64,000 nt of DNA, from positions 2,753,353 through 2,817,352 of the forward strand of contig NC_049979.1 of assembly GCF_000003815.2 (NCBI RefSeq), given 5' to 3'. Of the stretch, positions 45,727 through 59,249 are shown in pieces. The stretch's first letter is position 1; each line of letters starts with the position of its first letter. A model generated the notes under the pieces. The model was not told where the DNA came from and did no database searches. It worked only from the letters and a program-made list of their open reading frames with translations. Both the position numbers and the translations under genes were made by a program. The DNA is from Branchiostoma floridae (Eukaryota; Chordata; Leptocardii; Amphioxiformes; Branchiostomatidae).

Positions 45727-47401
45727 TTTGGTACTGTCTTAGAGACACCCTGTAACAACGTGTGCTTCAGAGAGGTCAGGGGTCATCTCCATGGCGATGT
45801 TGCTGACCTTTGTGCCATGAAGTTAGCAGACTGGAAAGTAAACACAAATAAGTCAGATATAAGACAACTACTAGTAAAACTGAACAAAATGCAGACTGTC
45901 ATTCTAGATTGGGTAAATAAAAAGTTACTGGTATGCTACTGTAATTGTGAAGATCAGCACAGTTTGCAGTTACAAGCTCTTCCTAGAATCAGCCAAAATT
46001 TGAAAGTTTGTGTAAAACACAGTTACTTCTTGTGAAAGGAACTCATTCCATAATAATGTAATTTTGTTGAGTTCTCAGGGCACTTAAAGCTGCATTTCAT
46101 GCACATTATTTAGACCCTTTTCATATTTTGCAATACATTACGAGTCAATACATTTACCAACTCGAGTTGACGAGTAAGGAAGCTCAAATTGAACATTGTA
46201 CTATAAGCTCCACAATTCATATTTTTCTTGGCTCCTCACCTGACAATTGTGTGAAAAATGAAAAGTAACCTTCCTGTACTTAACACTTGTCAAACACAGA
46301 AAAGGATGTTTGACACGACCAGATGGCAGGTTATACCCGTGTGCACTGACGACTGACCACTTCATAACCATGGCGCACACAAAGGACACAAACTCGCCAT
46401 AATGGTAGTTTATTAAAAATGCATGCCATAATTACGCACCACAAAAGTGCAGCAAACATACTCGGCACTTGTTGAACCCTCCTCTAATGACGCTATCATA
46501 ATGCTTTCAGCCCTGCGCAGTTCTCAAAAAGTCAACAAGCCCCCATCTGTACAGTCAGGAGGATTCTGTAGTTAAATCTTGACCTTTTCCTCCCACTTTA
46601 CACAATAGCTGTGCACCCATTCCATGATGGTATCTTTCCTGTCATACCAGCCCCTCTCCCCTGACAGTACAGCAACAATAGCACATAATTCAGCCCTCTG
46701 CTCCAGGGTTCACTGCTTTTCACCTCATGTAAATAGACCTTCTTCATACGTCACGCACTGCTGTTTGCCTTTCCTATTTCTGTGTTGAATATTCAAACAA
46801 TTTTAAAACACCTTTTAGTGCTGGAGATTATTGATAAACGATTGAAGGGCCAGACAAACAAAACTTCGTGTTTCTGATGCTCTGCATTATGAAATGAGAG
46901 AGGGTAAAACAAAAAAAATCAAGCAACCTCAAAGATATAAATATAAGAACCAAATGTCTCCTTTTCATCCAAGTATGTAACGGTAAAATTCCATATTGAA
47001 TCCAAGCCCTCACAATCCAGCATCTTAGATTGGTTCATTCTGGAAGATAAACTAAACATTTCTTTTTGAAGTGGTTTTGAGTGTTCTAGTTCTAGCAGGC
47101 AAACATGAGAGAGTAGGCTATTCTGGAGGGTCTGCGATGGAAAATGTCTGGAAATTTAGGTTGGCGACAACACACCAAACCAGCAGGGTAAAAACGAAAA
47201 CATTTTTGACAGAACGCCAAACCCAAAATATACCACCAACACAATGGGTGCTGTCTCCATCTGTTTACATGTAAATTTTTTACCTCGTGCAAAGAATGTG
47301 CCACGTTTATTGTCATTGCTTCACATGACCTATGATGGTCATACCTTTCTTTTCCCTTACTTACTAGTAGGTCTGTATGGCTCTACAATATGTATCTACA
47401 T

Positions 47402-47635
47402 CAGGGCTGTCTACAGCTTTAAATTTTTTACGACCCACTCGTTGTTTGGGAGGCTATTGTTGTTGATTTTTTTTTGGTTAAACGTTGTGTCATTTTAAGC
47501 TCATGAAAATATATTTTCAATTTCAATTTTATGTCATGAAGTCCAGATTCTGGGACGGGGTAATATTTTTTTTTTACATTCCAACAAGTTAACTTCTGTC
47601 CTGGGACGGAGGGACAGGTCCTGGTGACAGCCCTG
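47402..47635. mobile_element. CAGGGCTGTC-tipped MITE
   Basis: cagggctgtctac and gtgacagccctg tips; interior ggacggagggacaggtcctg as in 5778-5992. Confidence 0.82.
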
Positions 47636-50600
47636 GTCTACAAGTGCACGTGCTACTTAAAAGGGGACCTTTACCTTAAAGTTTATGGTTACAGTGAGTG
47701 GTTACAGTGAGTGGTTGCAAGACGACCTGCCTACACCATAAAAACAAGGGACAGGCAGGCCCTCTAAAGATGACAAGCCAGGTTGGAGAAACCAAGGAGG
47801 TTAAAGAAAGAGAAACCTCCTTGGAGAAACACAAAGTCATAACATTTTACAGAAATCAAACAAACCAGACCCCCCTCAAAGCTACAGGTGTAAAAACATG
47901 AACATCAAGAGCCAAACTACCTGTCAACAAAGGTGTGCCTCAGCAAGCAATGTCCGGTGATTGCCCCGGCAAAAACAGTCATGGGAAAATGGCTGACAGA
48001 TAGGATATCCTGAGTCTATCTGAGTGTGTGAGGTGCCTTAAAGATTGAATATAGTCTTCCTTACTCTAGAAATTGCTAGCAATGTCCTGCGGCTCTAGGC
48101 TAATTAACACCATGTCACCTGTTCACAAAAGCTGTTCAACAACAGAAGAAATGGGGCCACCACAAATTATACTGACTACATTAACAGGTACACCCAAGCA
48201 ACAACCTACATCCACACACGCACCTGTACACAGCACACCTGTATTACACACCTGGACTCACCTGTTGCTCTTGCAGCAGGTGAGCAACTACAGTACAGGC
48301 CTTCTTGGAAAAACTAGGTTATTTTCTTTCCAGCGGGGCGGATAATAGGGACAGAGAGTAGCCGTCTCGGCTGTTTAGCAGCCACAAAACTTCACAACCA
48401 GGAAGTTTGGGGTCGGGTTTCACAAGACAAAGGTACCAACACGTAACGTTACATGTGTACGGACGGACGGGACTTTGTTTCACGATAATAGTCTCTTAAC
48501 GTCCCGAAGAAGCTTCTCATGTGGTGTATTGCGTTTGATAAGTTCTCATAGAGGTAGAAATCGAGTAGATATGCTGGTGACAGTCTTGGAAACCATGGCT
48601 GTGGGGAGGGGGGCAGAGTAACTCCTCACATCGACTGAAGGGTATTTGACGAGTTTCTTTAATAAATAATAAAGAATTTCTGATGTCCCCAACAGACAAC
48701 ACACATATACACGACGGCTATGGTTACAGATAGCAAACACCTAAGCTTACCTGGAAGAATTTGCCAGCGACATGTGGTTTTAGAAGTGACAAACTTCTCT
48801 GGAAGTTTCCTTGAGCGAACTCGCCTACCACACACACACACACCTCTGACAACCTGGACTGGAGTCACTTCAAGAGTCTCCACTTAAACTTACCGTCAAC
48901 AACCGTGCACCAAACGTCCTACTTAAGGACTCCTCCTTCCTTCGGACTACTCCTTGGGTAGATCTTGTGGAGAAACAGCTGAAGAAACTGCGGTAAAAGT
49001 GGACACAAGACGCGAAGAGTGGTCAGGACCGCCAGCTAGCTGTCGTCACAACAGTGGTAAAGTGATGGATGACCATTGGGAGCAACCAAGTCTGCCCGGA
49101 GGGGGGGAGCGATCCCCGGGGATTTACTGCTCACTTGTGGTATTTCAGAAAAAGGTCGTCAAACTAGCTATGTTTCGTCTCTCTAGGCAACCACTGAATG
49201 ACTCGTGCTTTTGTCCAAAAGGGCTTCTTTTGTTAGAACAATTAATAGAGATAACACAGTTATTAAGATTACAAACTGACGACAAAAGAAGGGGCGGGCC
49301 CACACGATATGACGTCAAAGCTATCTTATTAACGTTAATGAGGTTTGGCAACGAACTAATCACTGGTCAGACATTTCCTTGTCTTTCACCTTCCTTTCCC
49401 GTGTCTTCACCTTTTCCCTTCACACTTTCACTTTTCCGAGCGGGCACACTTTGGGCTCACTTGAAGTATTTTATAGTTATAGGTGAATAACGTTTACAAG
49501 TATAAAATTCCATTCAATATCATAAAAGTCACTGAGACAAATACACTCCTTGCTGAGACTAGAGTAGCTTAACTCATAATGCAGTCTGGTAGAGTCCAAC
49601 ATATGTCATTTTGTCTGCAGTAGAGTCACTTCCGAGTCACCGAGAGGGTTTTGAAATAATATTTGTATTGAGTAAGAACTATTCTAAGTAAAAGAATATT
49701 TCAGTCACTAAAGTTCTAAATTGTTGAAACAGTTGAAAATGAAAGTTTGAACATGTTTGAACCTATCTGGATATGTTGGAAACATTGGGAAAGTAATGGT
49801 ACAAATATCTCTTTATTTAGAACAGTTTAGATGTGTTTTTGTTGGAATTCGACATATTTTCGAACTTCAGCTTTTCTATTTTCTATGAATCCTCCACCAG
49901 CCTTAAATATCTCAGTGTTTTCGTTAGCTTAACTACGGTAGTTAGCAACGAAAAGATTGAGCGTGCCGGTTACTAAGGATGGTAACGTTATAAACAAGGC
50001 GAAGAACTTGGCCAATCAACAGATAACATACCGGAGTTCTGACCTGGCCAAACTATACTTTATCGACCAGCTAACTCTTATCTGTTTATTTGGCCAATTT
50101 CCATTATTTTTCCATGGGTTTGCGTTTTGATTACTGATTTCTACTGTTTCTTATCCGAAACAATATCTTTTTTGTATCTGCTTGGAGATTGTATATAGAG
50201 GTCTGAAAAAAAGGTGTACGCACCTCGTGACGTCACAGGGCGGACGTGCGCAGAGACCTGTCACTAACGTAATACATGGGAAAATTTCTATCGCTCTTTT
50301 TGTCCCCTGTGACCCCACGGTTCAACTATACCACAAACAGTAAATATCAGGAGACGCTTCTCTCCGTTGAAACATGCAGGGAAAAAAGCCCACGCGAATG
50401 AAAGACTGGTCAGAGGAGAGTTATAGTTTAGCCTTATAAAAAGATACTGCCAAAAAAAAGGGATGACAATAAACCATACTTTTAGTTTTGTTTGGAGATT
50501 ACAACATTACTTGTCGTCTTGTGTCAGTCTTTTTTGCCTATTGTAACCGTTCCACCAGCTGCAGCAATTATAAACTTCTCTGCCAAACAAGAAAGAGTCC

Positions 50601-52105
50601 CCAAATCGACCCTGACCTTCCTCTTCCCAATGCCCACCCTCACGTACTAGTAGATATCAATACAATCCTTTCATAGGTTCTCAAGTTATACCGACCAAAG
50701 TATGCGGAAACATAAACAGACAGACAGACAGACAAACAAACAAACAAACAGAAAAAAGACATACTAAAAACCCACTTTAATGAAGGTCACTCATCCTATC
50801 TTGGATGCAATGATATTTGTAATAAAGTTCAGTGGCATTGCACAGCTTAGAAAGTCTTCAATATCTCACAAGGTTGACACTTGACTATCTATGGTCAATG
50901 GCTATGACTACCCTGACTAAAATCGCGCTCGTAGCGGTCAGCCATACAGTTACCACCACCTAGGAGGGGGTCATTAACCCCAGCCAGCGAGAGATTGTGT
51001 AAACACAGACAAGTCAATGACATTTCTACTACAAGGCACGAAAGGTAGAGATCCCACCAGTGGTTTCCCCGTAATACAAGATGAAATGGTTGTCGTCGTG
51101 CACGTGATTTATTTATTTATTAAGCGAGACAATACAGGTGATTACTTACCTCTGTAGTTCTCTCCCCCGCAAACAAAAATGTCGTTTACCTATGGTTGAC
51201 CTCTAAGTGCACGATTTTAACGTCATATAGTCCGCTGAGGCAGTAGTGTAGTTTTGGGGCGTGCAAACTTTGAAAATCGTCCAAACAGGTGAGTAATGTC
51301 AGCGGCCGCAAATGTTCGTAGTATTTCAGCCACCAAAAAAGACACCGAGACTACCAAGAACGCACGGACATGACAAACTTCCTGTGAACTACCACAAATA
51401 CCCGAGCCCGTGCGGGAGTTCAACCTTCAAGTAAAAGCAGCAAACATTCTTCTTTTTATAGCGCGCTCTGACAGTGTACGTAAGTCGGAAAGGTCCAAAG
51501 ACTTCACGAAATGTTTGACTGACGTAAATGCAGTATAAATAGCACCCTGCGCTACGGTACGTTTAACTTACGCACACTTAGCTACGGCTGTCCTCTTAGG
51601 TTTGCTCTATTGGCAGCTAAAGTCAAGCGAAGTCGGGCGTGCTGCCCACCTTTTGTCGCTGTCAAAACACAAGATTGGCCGCCACATGATCAGGTGTCTA
51701 CTAAAGTTAGGTGTCACTCTACAGATATTCGCTAGATGTCTCTTCACTCCGCTGTATTGAAGAGCACTCCAATCCCCAGATGCTCCAGTCTTCAAGCACA
51801 GTTCACTTTAATTCAGAAAGAGGGAGAAAGAGGGGGGGGGGGGATTTGCATAACAATACACACAATTTTAAGTTGAAGATGGTAGTCCGATGACTAAATT
51901 GCACCCTACAATGTACAATTCCGGAAGGCGCTTACCATTCTCTTTCGTAGATTCAAAGTCGCGTCCTAAAGCTCGCGGAGTTTTATAACGTGGTTAGAAC
52001 ATTTTGGTTAGCGTACGTTAGAATATCATATAATGTTCCTGAAACATAACCCGTGAGGACATTCCCCTCCAACGTCATGACATCTGCTTGGAGGTTGTGG
52101 AGTGC

Positions 52106-52166
52106 GTGTGTGTGTGTGTGTGTGCGTGTGTGTGCGTGTGTGTGCGCGTGTGTGCGCGCGTGTGCG
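52106..52166. repeat. GT/GC microsatellite
   Basis: About 60 bases of alternating GT with scattered GC. Such purine-pyrimidine alternation can form Z-DNA (general knowledge). Confidence 0.9.
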
Positions 52167-53448
52167 CCAGTGCTTGTGTATACTAGTATGCCTTCTCTCC
52201 TGTCGCTCAATGACCAACTACAACGTTGCCAAAGTAGTATGTCGCATGATACAAACCTGCACTTCATGCAATACTCGCAAAGGGCGTTACAGCAAAGGGG
52301 TGCTTGAACTTGTTCTTCAACTTTGTTAAACCAAACCAGCATAGTCAAGGGGTCAAGGGTTAAGTACTAAATTCATAAGGAAGAAGGTATCAGAGATGTC
52401 TTTACATGCACTCTCGTTGCCTGAGATAAACTTCTTGCCTTTCCCTGACATGATTGTTCAAAAGAATACCAACTTGAGTTTACAGTAAACAATGTCCATC
52501 ATTAGACACCTGGTCATGATGAAACAAACAACAGCGACCGACACACATTGCACAAAAAAGTATGGAGACTTTCCAGCAGCCACAAAATGCGCGGATGCGT
52601 CACATGCAGCTCTGATGATGTGTGCCAATGTTTGAACAAAGCGACAGGCGAAGTGTGCGGTCTTCTCAGTCGGAGCCTGCACCGGTCGTGGCTTCCATCG
52701 CAAACTTCTGGAGTGGAGACGTCTATCTTTTTAACACTAGCTAAGATGTTCTATGACAGGAGCGGCAAAACTCCATTTCCCAGCAAGGAGTACTTTTTAG
52801 CCCATTTTAAAAATCGCGAATCAGCGCTCCCCAGAAAAATCGGCCGCCCTACTAGTCTGCTAAAGATTACATGATTAGTCGCACCCGATGGTTTTGAAGG
52901 TTCATGAAGTGATCTCCGCCTCTCATGTGAAGCTGCACAGAAGCTGACCGTGCTTAGTATGCAAGGTCACGTCAGACTGGTGAATAATTCCGACACGCCA
53001 GCAATTACCTCCGACCGACCCGTCCTGTACGATCGGAGCTGAGGCATGAGGCGACCAAGGCTGTCGCCGAGATGCTAGTCCGTGTTTGATCGCCCACCGG
53101 ACGACACACCTGCGGAACGGAGAACAAACAGGTGGGGCTAAAGTTATTCTCACTTCAATTCGTTAAACAATAAGCACTGAACAGTCACATTTTAGACTTG
53201 TACTACATGACGATACTGTTCCACCCCCCGCAACCTCAACTTATCCGGGTCACTGCTGCCTCCGTATGCATATATGTAGTGGCTTGACTTTTACAATAAG
53301 TAAGAGTTAAAGTTAGATTTACAGGATTGCAAATGTTTTCGTCAGATATGTGTGCTTGACAGTGAGTTCACCGGGAGCATAGTCTGCTTCTAAAGAACCC
53401 CTGTGCGACCTGAATATGAGTCTTTTTCTACTGCCACATTGACTATAA

Positions 53449-53512
53449 GCACACACACACACGCACGCACGCACACACACACACACACACAGACCACACA
53501 CACACCACACCT
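53449..53512. repeat. AC/GCAC microsatellite
   Basis: Alternating AC and GCAC units for about 60 bases. Confidence 0.9.
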
Positions 53513-54391
53513 TATTTAATGGCTTGAAAGTTCATCTGCGTTGGAACAAATCATTCCGAAGCGAAAGGTAACGTATCTTCCTCGTCAAAGACTTGCGCTG
53601 TTCAGTTGAAAATTTAGATAAGTGCAATTTTGTGTGTTGGAAATTACAATTCAACTGTGCTGCACACTCCCTTTTAGTATTTACCTGTTTTTCTCGAGTG
53701 TTATTGTATTTCAAAAAGGGGTAGAAATAGGCAAATATGAAACGGTTCACAGAAGAACCAAAATGTCCAGGCTTTGCACAAGTTTGTTTGAATCATCACT
53801 GACGACAGCTAGTGTAAACCTTCTTCAAAGATAGGAGCACTGTGGCTTTTATGGGGAGGTTGTTCACGAGTCTCCCCATCCCACCTATGAGGTAGGCCAA
53901 GATAGCGTGCTGCTTTCATAGTTGTTCAGCCAAGACTGATTCTGTAGACCCAACGTTACATATTTACTCTGTACCCATCGTTGGACCATTGAAGTTTCAC
54001 GGTCGCCATTGTCCAACACGTAGCTCATTCTCAGCGGGCGTTGTCAATATCTAACGTTATACACACAGCTATCAACAGCATTGCTGTCTAGGACATGACA
54101 ATGTCAACATATGTTGGAAAACTTGACAAGCAACTTATGTTGAATAGAGCTGTTGGGAACCATAGATCATGTGTACCCATGCATTACTGTCGGACAGGTA
54201 TAGGCAAGTGTGTACCAGTCTGTCAGTCTTTGGTGTCAGGGCTGTCACGGTAGAATGTACTAACTTAGCCGGAAGGGAACAGGTAACACAAAGACTCACT
54301 GTCTTACTCTCAGCCCTCCACGAGCGCTGTTGGGAGCAGTGATTCAACTTTCCAGGCATAAAGACCTGGGCCAAACTCGCAAAACAAACTC

Positions 54392-54419
54392 GCCCCCCCC
54401 CCCCCCCCCCCACACACAC
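54392..54419. repeat. Poly-C run followed by CA repeat
   Basis: Nineteen or so C in a row, then cacacaca; prone to slippage and sequencing error. Confidence 0.9.
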
Positions 54420-54901
54420 CCCAACGCTCCCCCAATAATAACCGCCAAAACTCGCGAAAGATAGTTATCCTTGTCTCGGGTATCTGCTATGGCTCTAGAT
54501 GTGTATCTGAATAGTGCAGTCGGTGTAACCGCCTTTCGAATGACAACCCAGCTCCAAAATGTAGGCCCTGCATATCTAGTAAACCAACCTGCTGACTCTC
54601 TGTGATGTCATGTTTGAAGCTGTGTAGTGAGGATGTTCTTACCCGCCAAATTTCATAATCTATATCGATCTGTATCTACATTGGATATCTAAAATTTATA
54701 TTTGCATTGTTTTACTGATCAGTAAATCAACCGCCTCTCGTTCTCGGTTCGCACGCAAAGATTCCGATGACACCTTCTTTGTTAAACCTGCTGTGATCTA
54801 TTTGCTCTAGTCGTTGTCTATCAGTGTGGTTGATGAGTAACTTTTCCCGTTAATCTTCAGCGCAGGATCTTCCACAACCGCAAACCAAAACACAGCTCTG
54901 A

Positions 54902-55693
54902 ATGATGGCGTCACCGAAAGTCACATTCCTGCACACCGTCAACAACTTCGCGGTGGTGGGGCTGCTGATCACCCCGCTGGTGGTGAGCTACTGGCGGGGC
55001 ACGTGGGGGCTCATGGACCAGCTCCTCCTGCCGCAGCATCTCGTCTCCAGCGCCTGGGTCTCCGTAGCCATCGGCGTCCCCCTGCTGCTGCTCCTCAACC
55101 TGCTGCAGGCCCCGCTACGCCGACTGGCCGGCAGGACCGACTCGTGCGTGCTTCGTCACGCCTGCCACGTCCTCTACGTCTACGTGCACGGCTTCGCCAA
55201 CGTCAACCACTGGCGCGGCGTGTGGAAGCTGCTGGACGGGTACACCGGCATCACCGTCCCGAGCGCCGTGGCGTGCGCCGCCCTCGCCGTGGTGGCGAAG
55301 ACCGCGATGCGAACGCTGTACAACCTCCTGGCCCCGCCCGTCCTGGTGGCGACCGACTTCAGCAGCGACCCGTTCACCATCACCACCCGCTTCAGGACCG
55401 ACTCCAGCGGCTGTTCGCTGAGGTTCGCTCTGGACGCGCTCTTCACCGTGACGTTCATGGGCTCCGCGGTGGTGCTCTTCTGGCGCGGCACCTGGGAAAT
55501 GTTCGACCTGTTCCTGTTTCCCGATAACAAACAGCTGACGGCGCTGTCCTGCCTCGCCATTGGCTACATCCTGTACCTGGTGCAGACGGTCCTCCAGTTC
55601 CCGGCGATGCGCCTGAGCAGGAGGCTGGAGAAGTACCTGGTCTTACAGGTGGTTCTGGAGGATATCTTCAACCTGGTGTCAGCTGTATGTGCG
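54902..55693 (+). CDS. fusl: Fuseless-like exon 1
   Basis: 264 codons holding the first three WRG[TV]W repeats and most membrane segments. Donor GTAAGT follows VSAVCA. The minus-strand frame 55180-55560 is a shadow. Confidence 0.9.
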
Positions 55694-57425
55694 GTAAGTC
55701 ACCGGCGTCTGTAACGTTTCAAATTCAAATTGTTTTAGTAGCTAGATACTAGAAACGTTACATCTAGATGCACGTTTTTTCCACTTTGTGCGTTTCTTTG
55801 ACTTGAAATGCGTTAAAAATGATTTGAAGACGGAGACGTGATAAACCCCAAAGATGCCTGTGTGTAGACAAAAATTTCACTCAGCCTCCGGGTTTCCCTC
55901 CCTCCGCCAGGTGAGTTACTGGCGCGGCGTGTGGCTCACCTGCGACCTGGTGCTGCTGCCTGACGCTCCGACGCTGAGTCTGCTGGTGTCGCACGCCGTG
56001 GGGACAGGTGTGCTGTACCTGGCGTGCGCCGGACGCAGCGTCATCGTCACCGGCTGCGTCATCGACGGAGAGGCTAAGGACGGGGCAGGCGTCCGGCTGG
56101 GGCACTACCTGAGGATGGAGGATCTTCTCTCACAGGTAAGGCTAACGTCACAGTTTCTAAGGCCTACGTCACATTTTCAAACTGGGGCCCGGCCGGGAAA
56201 CGCAAAATAGAATGGATACGGAAAAAATATACACAAATAATGCCCACGACTAGAATCTATTATCCTTAGGTGTTGTGTAGATTGTTGCCTTTTATATCAT
56301 ACTTTTGGTTCCCGAAACGAAAGCTACCCGGCCGGGTCCCGGTTTAGAAATGTGACCTAAGCCTAACGGGGCCCGCCAGAGATATCTGTGGAAACAAAAA
56401 AAATATATCATATCAAGAAATTTAGATTGATTATGCCACTGATGATTTATTCATTCTTTTTTACTTTTGGTGTGATTCGCTGCTGTCTTCTATTGCCTTC
56501 TATCTTACTTTTTGTTCCCGCAAACTTCCCAGTCGGGCCCGGGTTCAAAGGGCATCCTACCGTGCCATAAGCCGGAGGTACCTCTAAGCAGCCTGATCTT
56601 GTTCTGGGAAACTACGGTTTTCTGACGGACATGTGTAACAACGATGTGACAGACTATTGATGTCTAACGTTATGTATTGGCGCTTCAGTCAACTTTCAAC
56701 AGAAAACAAAATACGTGTTAACTAGCGACGGGTTTGCATTTCAAAGCTGCTAAGATAAACACGAAGCAGTTAACATCAACTCTCATAGTTCCATCTGATT
56801 TCAAAATACTGTCAGATGAAGAAAAACACTTTTATAGAGGCCTTCTTTGAATAAGATTGTCTTGAACTCAGAGGCCTTCTTTAGCTAAGATTGTCTTGAA
56901 CTCCTAAATGTCTGAAGTGTACATACTCAGGATTACGGATGTTGCATTGGTACACCGTACCTCTTTAAATTCATGTATAAACTTTAGATTCGTGTATTTT
57001 TTTCTCATGTGGCGGCATTATGTATCCAGTGGAATTATAAGAGTCGATTTTACAGATAAAGCCTTCAACCTGTATTCCCCAGTTTTGATGTTACAGATAA
57101 AGTCTCCATGCTGTGTTGTGCAGTACTGATGTTACAGATGAAGCCTTCAACCTGTATTCCCCAGTATCGATGTTACAGATAAAGTCTCCATGCTGTGTTG
57201 TGCAGTACTGATGTTACAGATAAAGCCTTCAACCTGTATTCCCCAGTATCGATGTTACAGATAAAGTCTCCACCCTGTATTCTGCAGTACCGACCACAGA
57301 GCCCAGGGGACGGAGAAGAGCCGCAGGCGAACCAGGTCCAGATGGACAAGGTGCCGGGGAGAAAAGCCAACTCCGCAAGAGCCGATATCGTGGTGGATGA
57401 CATGGTTCAACAGTCTAGATTTTAA
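54902..57425 (+). CDS. fusl: Fuseless-like multipass membrane protein (3 exons, 384 aa)
   Basis: Spliced from 54902-55693, 55911-56135 and 57288-57425; all junctions phase 0 with GT-AG borders. The start is firm: TGA is directly in frame before the ATG. The product has about eight hydrophobic helices and four repeats of a WRG[TV]W-centred unit (YWRGTWGLMDQ, HWRGVWKLLDG, FWRGTWEMFDLFLFPD, YWRGVWLTCDLVLLPD). This pattern is that of the fuseless family. Drosophila fuseless is an eight-helix protein of the presynaptic membrane needed for normal calcium channel function at synapses; that role here is inference. The third exon is a short, polar cytoplasmic tail ending QQSRF. The first two exons are very GC-rich, unlike the AT-rich surroundings. 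Confidence 0.87.
55911..56135 (+). CDS. fusl: Fuseless-like exon 2
   Basis: 75 codons, VSYWRGVWLTCDLVLLPD through LRMEDLLSQ; carries the fourth repeat. Acceptor CCTCCGCCAG, donor GTAAGG. Confidence 0.9.
57040..57287 (+). repeat. 41-bp tandem repeat ending in the exon 3 acceptor
   Basis: Units alternate between a form with ataaagtctccatgctgtg / ttgtgcagtact and a form with ataaagccttcaacctgta / ttccccagtatc, each led by gatgttacag. The last unit gives the real acceptor (tattctgcag). Earlier units contain acceptor-like gtgcag and ccccag. Confidence 0.88.
57288..57425 (+). CDS. fusl: Fuseless-like exon 3 (stop included)
   Basis: 45 codons and TAA: YRPQSPGDGEEPQANQVQ, then MDKVPGRKANSARADIVV and DDMVQQSRF. 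The acceptor ATTCTGCAG lies at the end of a tandem repeat. An AATAAA at 57739-57744 could be the poly(A) signal. Confidence 0.75.
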   Translation, partial: YRPQSPGDGEEPQANQVQMDKVPGRKANSARADIVVDDMVQQSRF

Positions 57426-57618
57426 TTTAACTTCGTCGTATAGGGAGAAGATCACATTTGTGAAGAACCAAGTGCAAGGTAGCGGTTACTCGATCCACTA
57501 GTAGGATACAATTTGGAAATCGTCAGACACTTCAGACAGCATCCACTTTCTTTCGGCGGATGCCGTCAGAAACGTCTGACCGCTTCCGAATTTTATCCAG
57601 CCGACTTGAATTACCGCA

Positions 57619-57798
57619 GCCTGGGTGCCAGACTGTTTCCAGAGCCCACACATCCCGACTCCTCGGCTGTTGGGCCAATATGCCCCAAAGGACGTCTAAG
57701 TCAGGGGCCTGCTGTAGAGCTACAGCAGGCCCCTGAGTAATAAACCCGTGCACGATAGATATCATTGAGATCAGGCCAGAGTCTGGTATCCAGGCTAG
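57619..57798. mobile_element. Inverted-repeat element with central perfect palindrome
   Basis: Ends cagcctgggtgccagac and gtctggtatccaggcta; the core cagggg/cctgctgtag/ctacagcagg/cccctg pairs perfectly. Confidence 0.75.
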
Positions 57799-58899
57799 CA
57801 TTACTGTTACCTTGCGTATATCATTACCTGGATGTCTATCTTTAATTGACATATTATAGAAGAATACTAACGGGAAAACAGGGTATCTCAATTGTAGTCA
57901 AGGTGTAACTGTTTATACATAACCTGTCATGGACGCCTTCAGTCGATGGACTTTGAAGCTTTTTAAGACAGTTAAAGTGCTATCGTGTAGAAATCACAGG
58001 AAGTGTTTGAATGCATAGACAAGGCCGCCATACGTCACACATACTTCCGCTGTAAGGAGCTTAGGTAATGTGGACCCTCCTCTATGAGTCATAGGGCCAC
58101 GATTTAGCTTGTCTTACTTCTTGAAATTCTAAAATTTTTTGCAATTCAGAGATACTTTAGTATTAAAGTCAATACGTTTCTGCCATCCCAATCACTAGCG
58201 AGAGACAGCGGATACTGTGTGAAACGTCTGACCGTTAACTGAATCGGTACAGTTGCTTGAGTACCGATACCTTCGCTAAGGTTATATTTGGGTGTGTTTG
58301 TCTGTCTATCTGTTTGTATTTTGTATGGAGCGTTTTATACAATGTTGACACAATTGAAATTAAGAGGTTATCGATCATCCGATGTATGCATTTGGGCTAC
58401 TATGATACAGTGGGGAAAGGTGAATGTTTTCATATTAATCTGTAACGTTATAATGTATTGATTACTCTTGGCATGGCCTGGAGTATGTCGAATACACTAC
58501 CTCACTTTTGTCAAGTCTGTATACATATACATTGTACCCGTATGTTAACCATGTTGTTTTCTCAAAGCGAATTGATGTCAATTCTTGTCATGTATAAATG
58601 AAGACGATTCTGAATTGAAGTTGATGGTCCTTTTTTGTAATGTTTGTCATCAATCCTGAAATATGCCATTATAACAGTTAGGACATTTTCTGTTACCTGG
58701 ATGTGAGGCTCTCACAGAGGGCTTTATCCAGTACCTTATTGAGAAGAACCACTGAGCCCGAAGGTGCTTTCAGAAACCAACATTGGAGTACTCGTAACAA
58801 ATCACTTGCTACTCAAATCTTTGCTGCTAGGTGTCGCTGCTGAGCAGGTGAAGAGGGAACATGCACAAGTTTCTCAGTCTTCTGCAAACAGTACAATTG

Positions 58900-58998
58900 G
58901 TATAGTCGTATTATAGATCCAGAGTCTCTTCTGTCTTCTCAACAAATACAGAGAGGACAGAAGATTCATGAGCTATAATACGACTGGATACCAGGCTA
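58900..58998. mobile_element. Hairpin MITE (TAGCCTGGTATCCAG family), left tip eroded
   Basis: agtctcttctgtc and gacagaagattcatg pair; right tip ctggataccaggcta kept, left tip degraded. Confidence 0.78.
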
Positions 58999-59249
58999 CA
59001 ATCATGGTATCCTGCCTTACTCCAGTGACCCATTCACCAATGGTTGCTTTTATTCCTGAAGGGAAGCAGAGGGCTGAAGAAGGCTGGACCTCAGCCTATC
59101 TCTGTGACATGTATCAGCTTTAAAAAAAAAGAAAAGAAAAAAGAATCTGTCCATTTCCCAACCATTAAATGTTCCTACTACTCGTACCTAAATTCACATC
59201 AGTCAGATTGAAAATCTTTGAAATGTAGCTGTTTGTACTGCAAACCTAA

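Larger units (their letters stand above)
45727..54901. other. Region without a recognised gene between channel start and fuseless-like gene
   Basis: About 9.2 kb that must hold the upstream ends of both divergently transcribed genes. It contains a MITE (47402-47635), simple repeats, a G run (51831-51842) and a C run (54392-54410). No TATA box or exon could be assigned. A 178-codon plus frame at 48954-49490 matches nothing I know. Confidence 0.55.

Noticed and set aside
45167-46035. Long plus-strand open frames opposite exon 1
   Set aside because: They mirror the GC-rich coding exon on the minus strand, which has a clear start, upstream stop and donor.
48954-49490. 178-codon plus-strand open frame
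   Set aside because: No recognisable domain, mixed composition and no splice or promoter support; likely chance.
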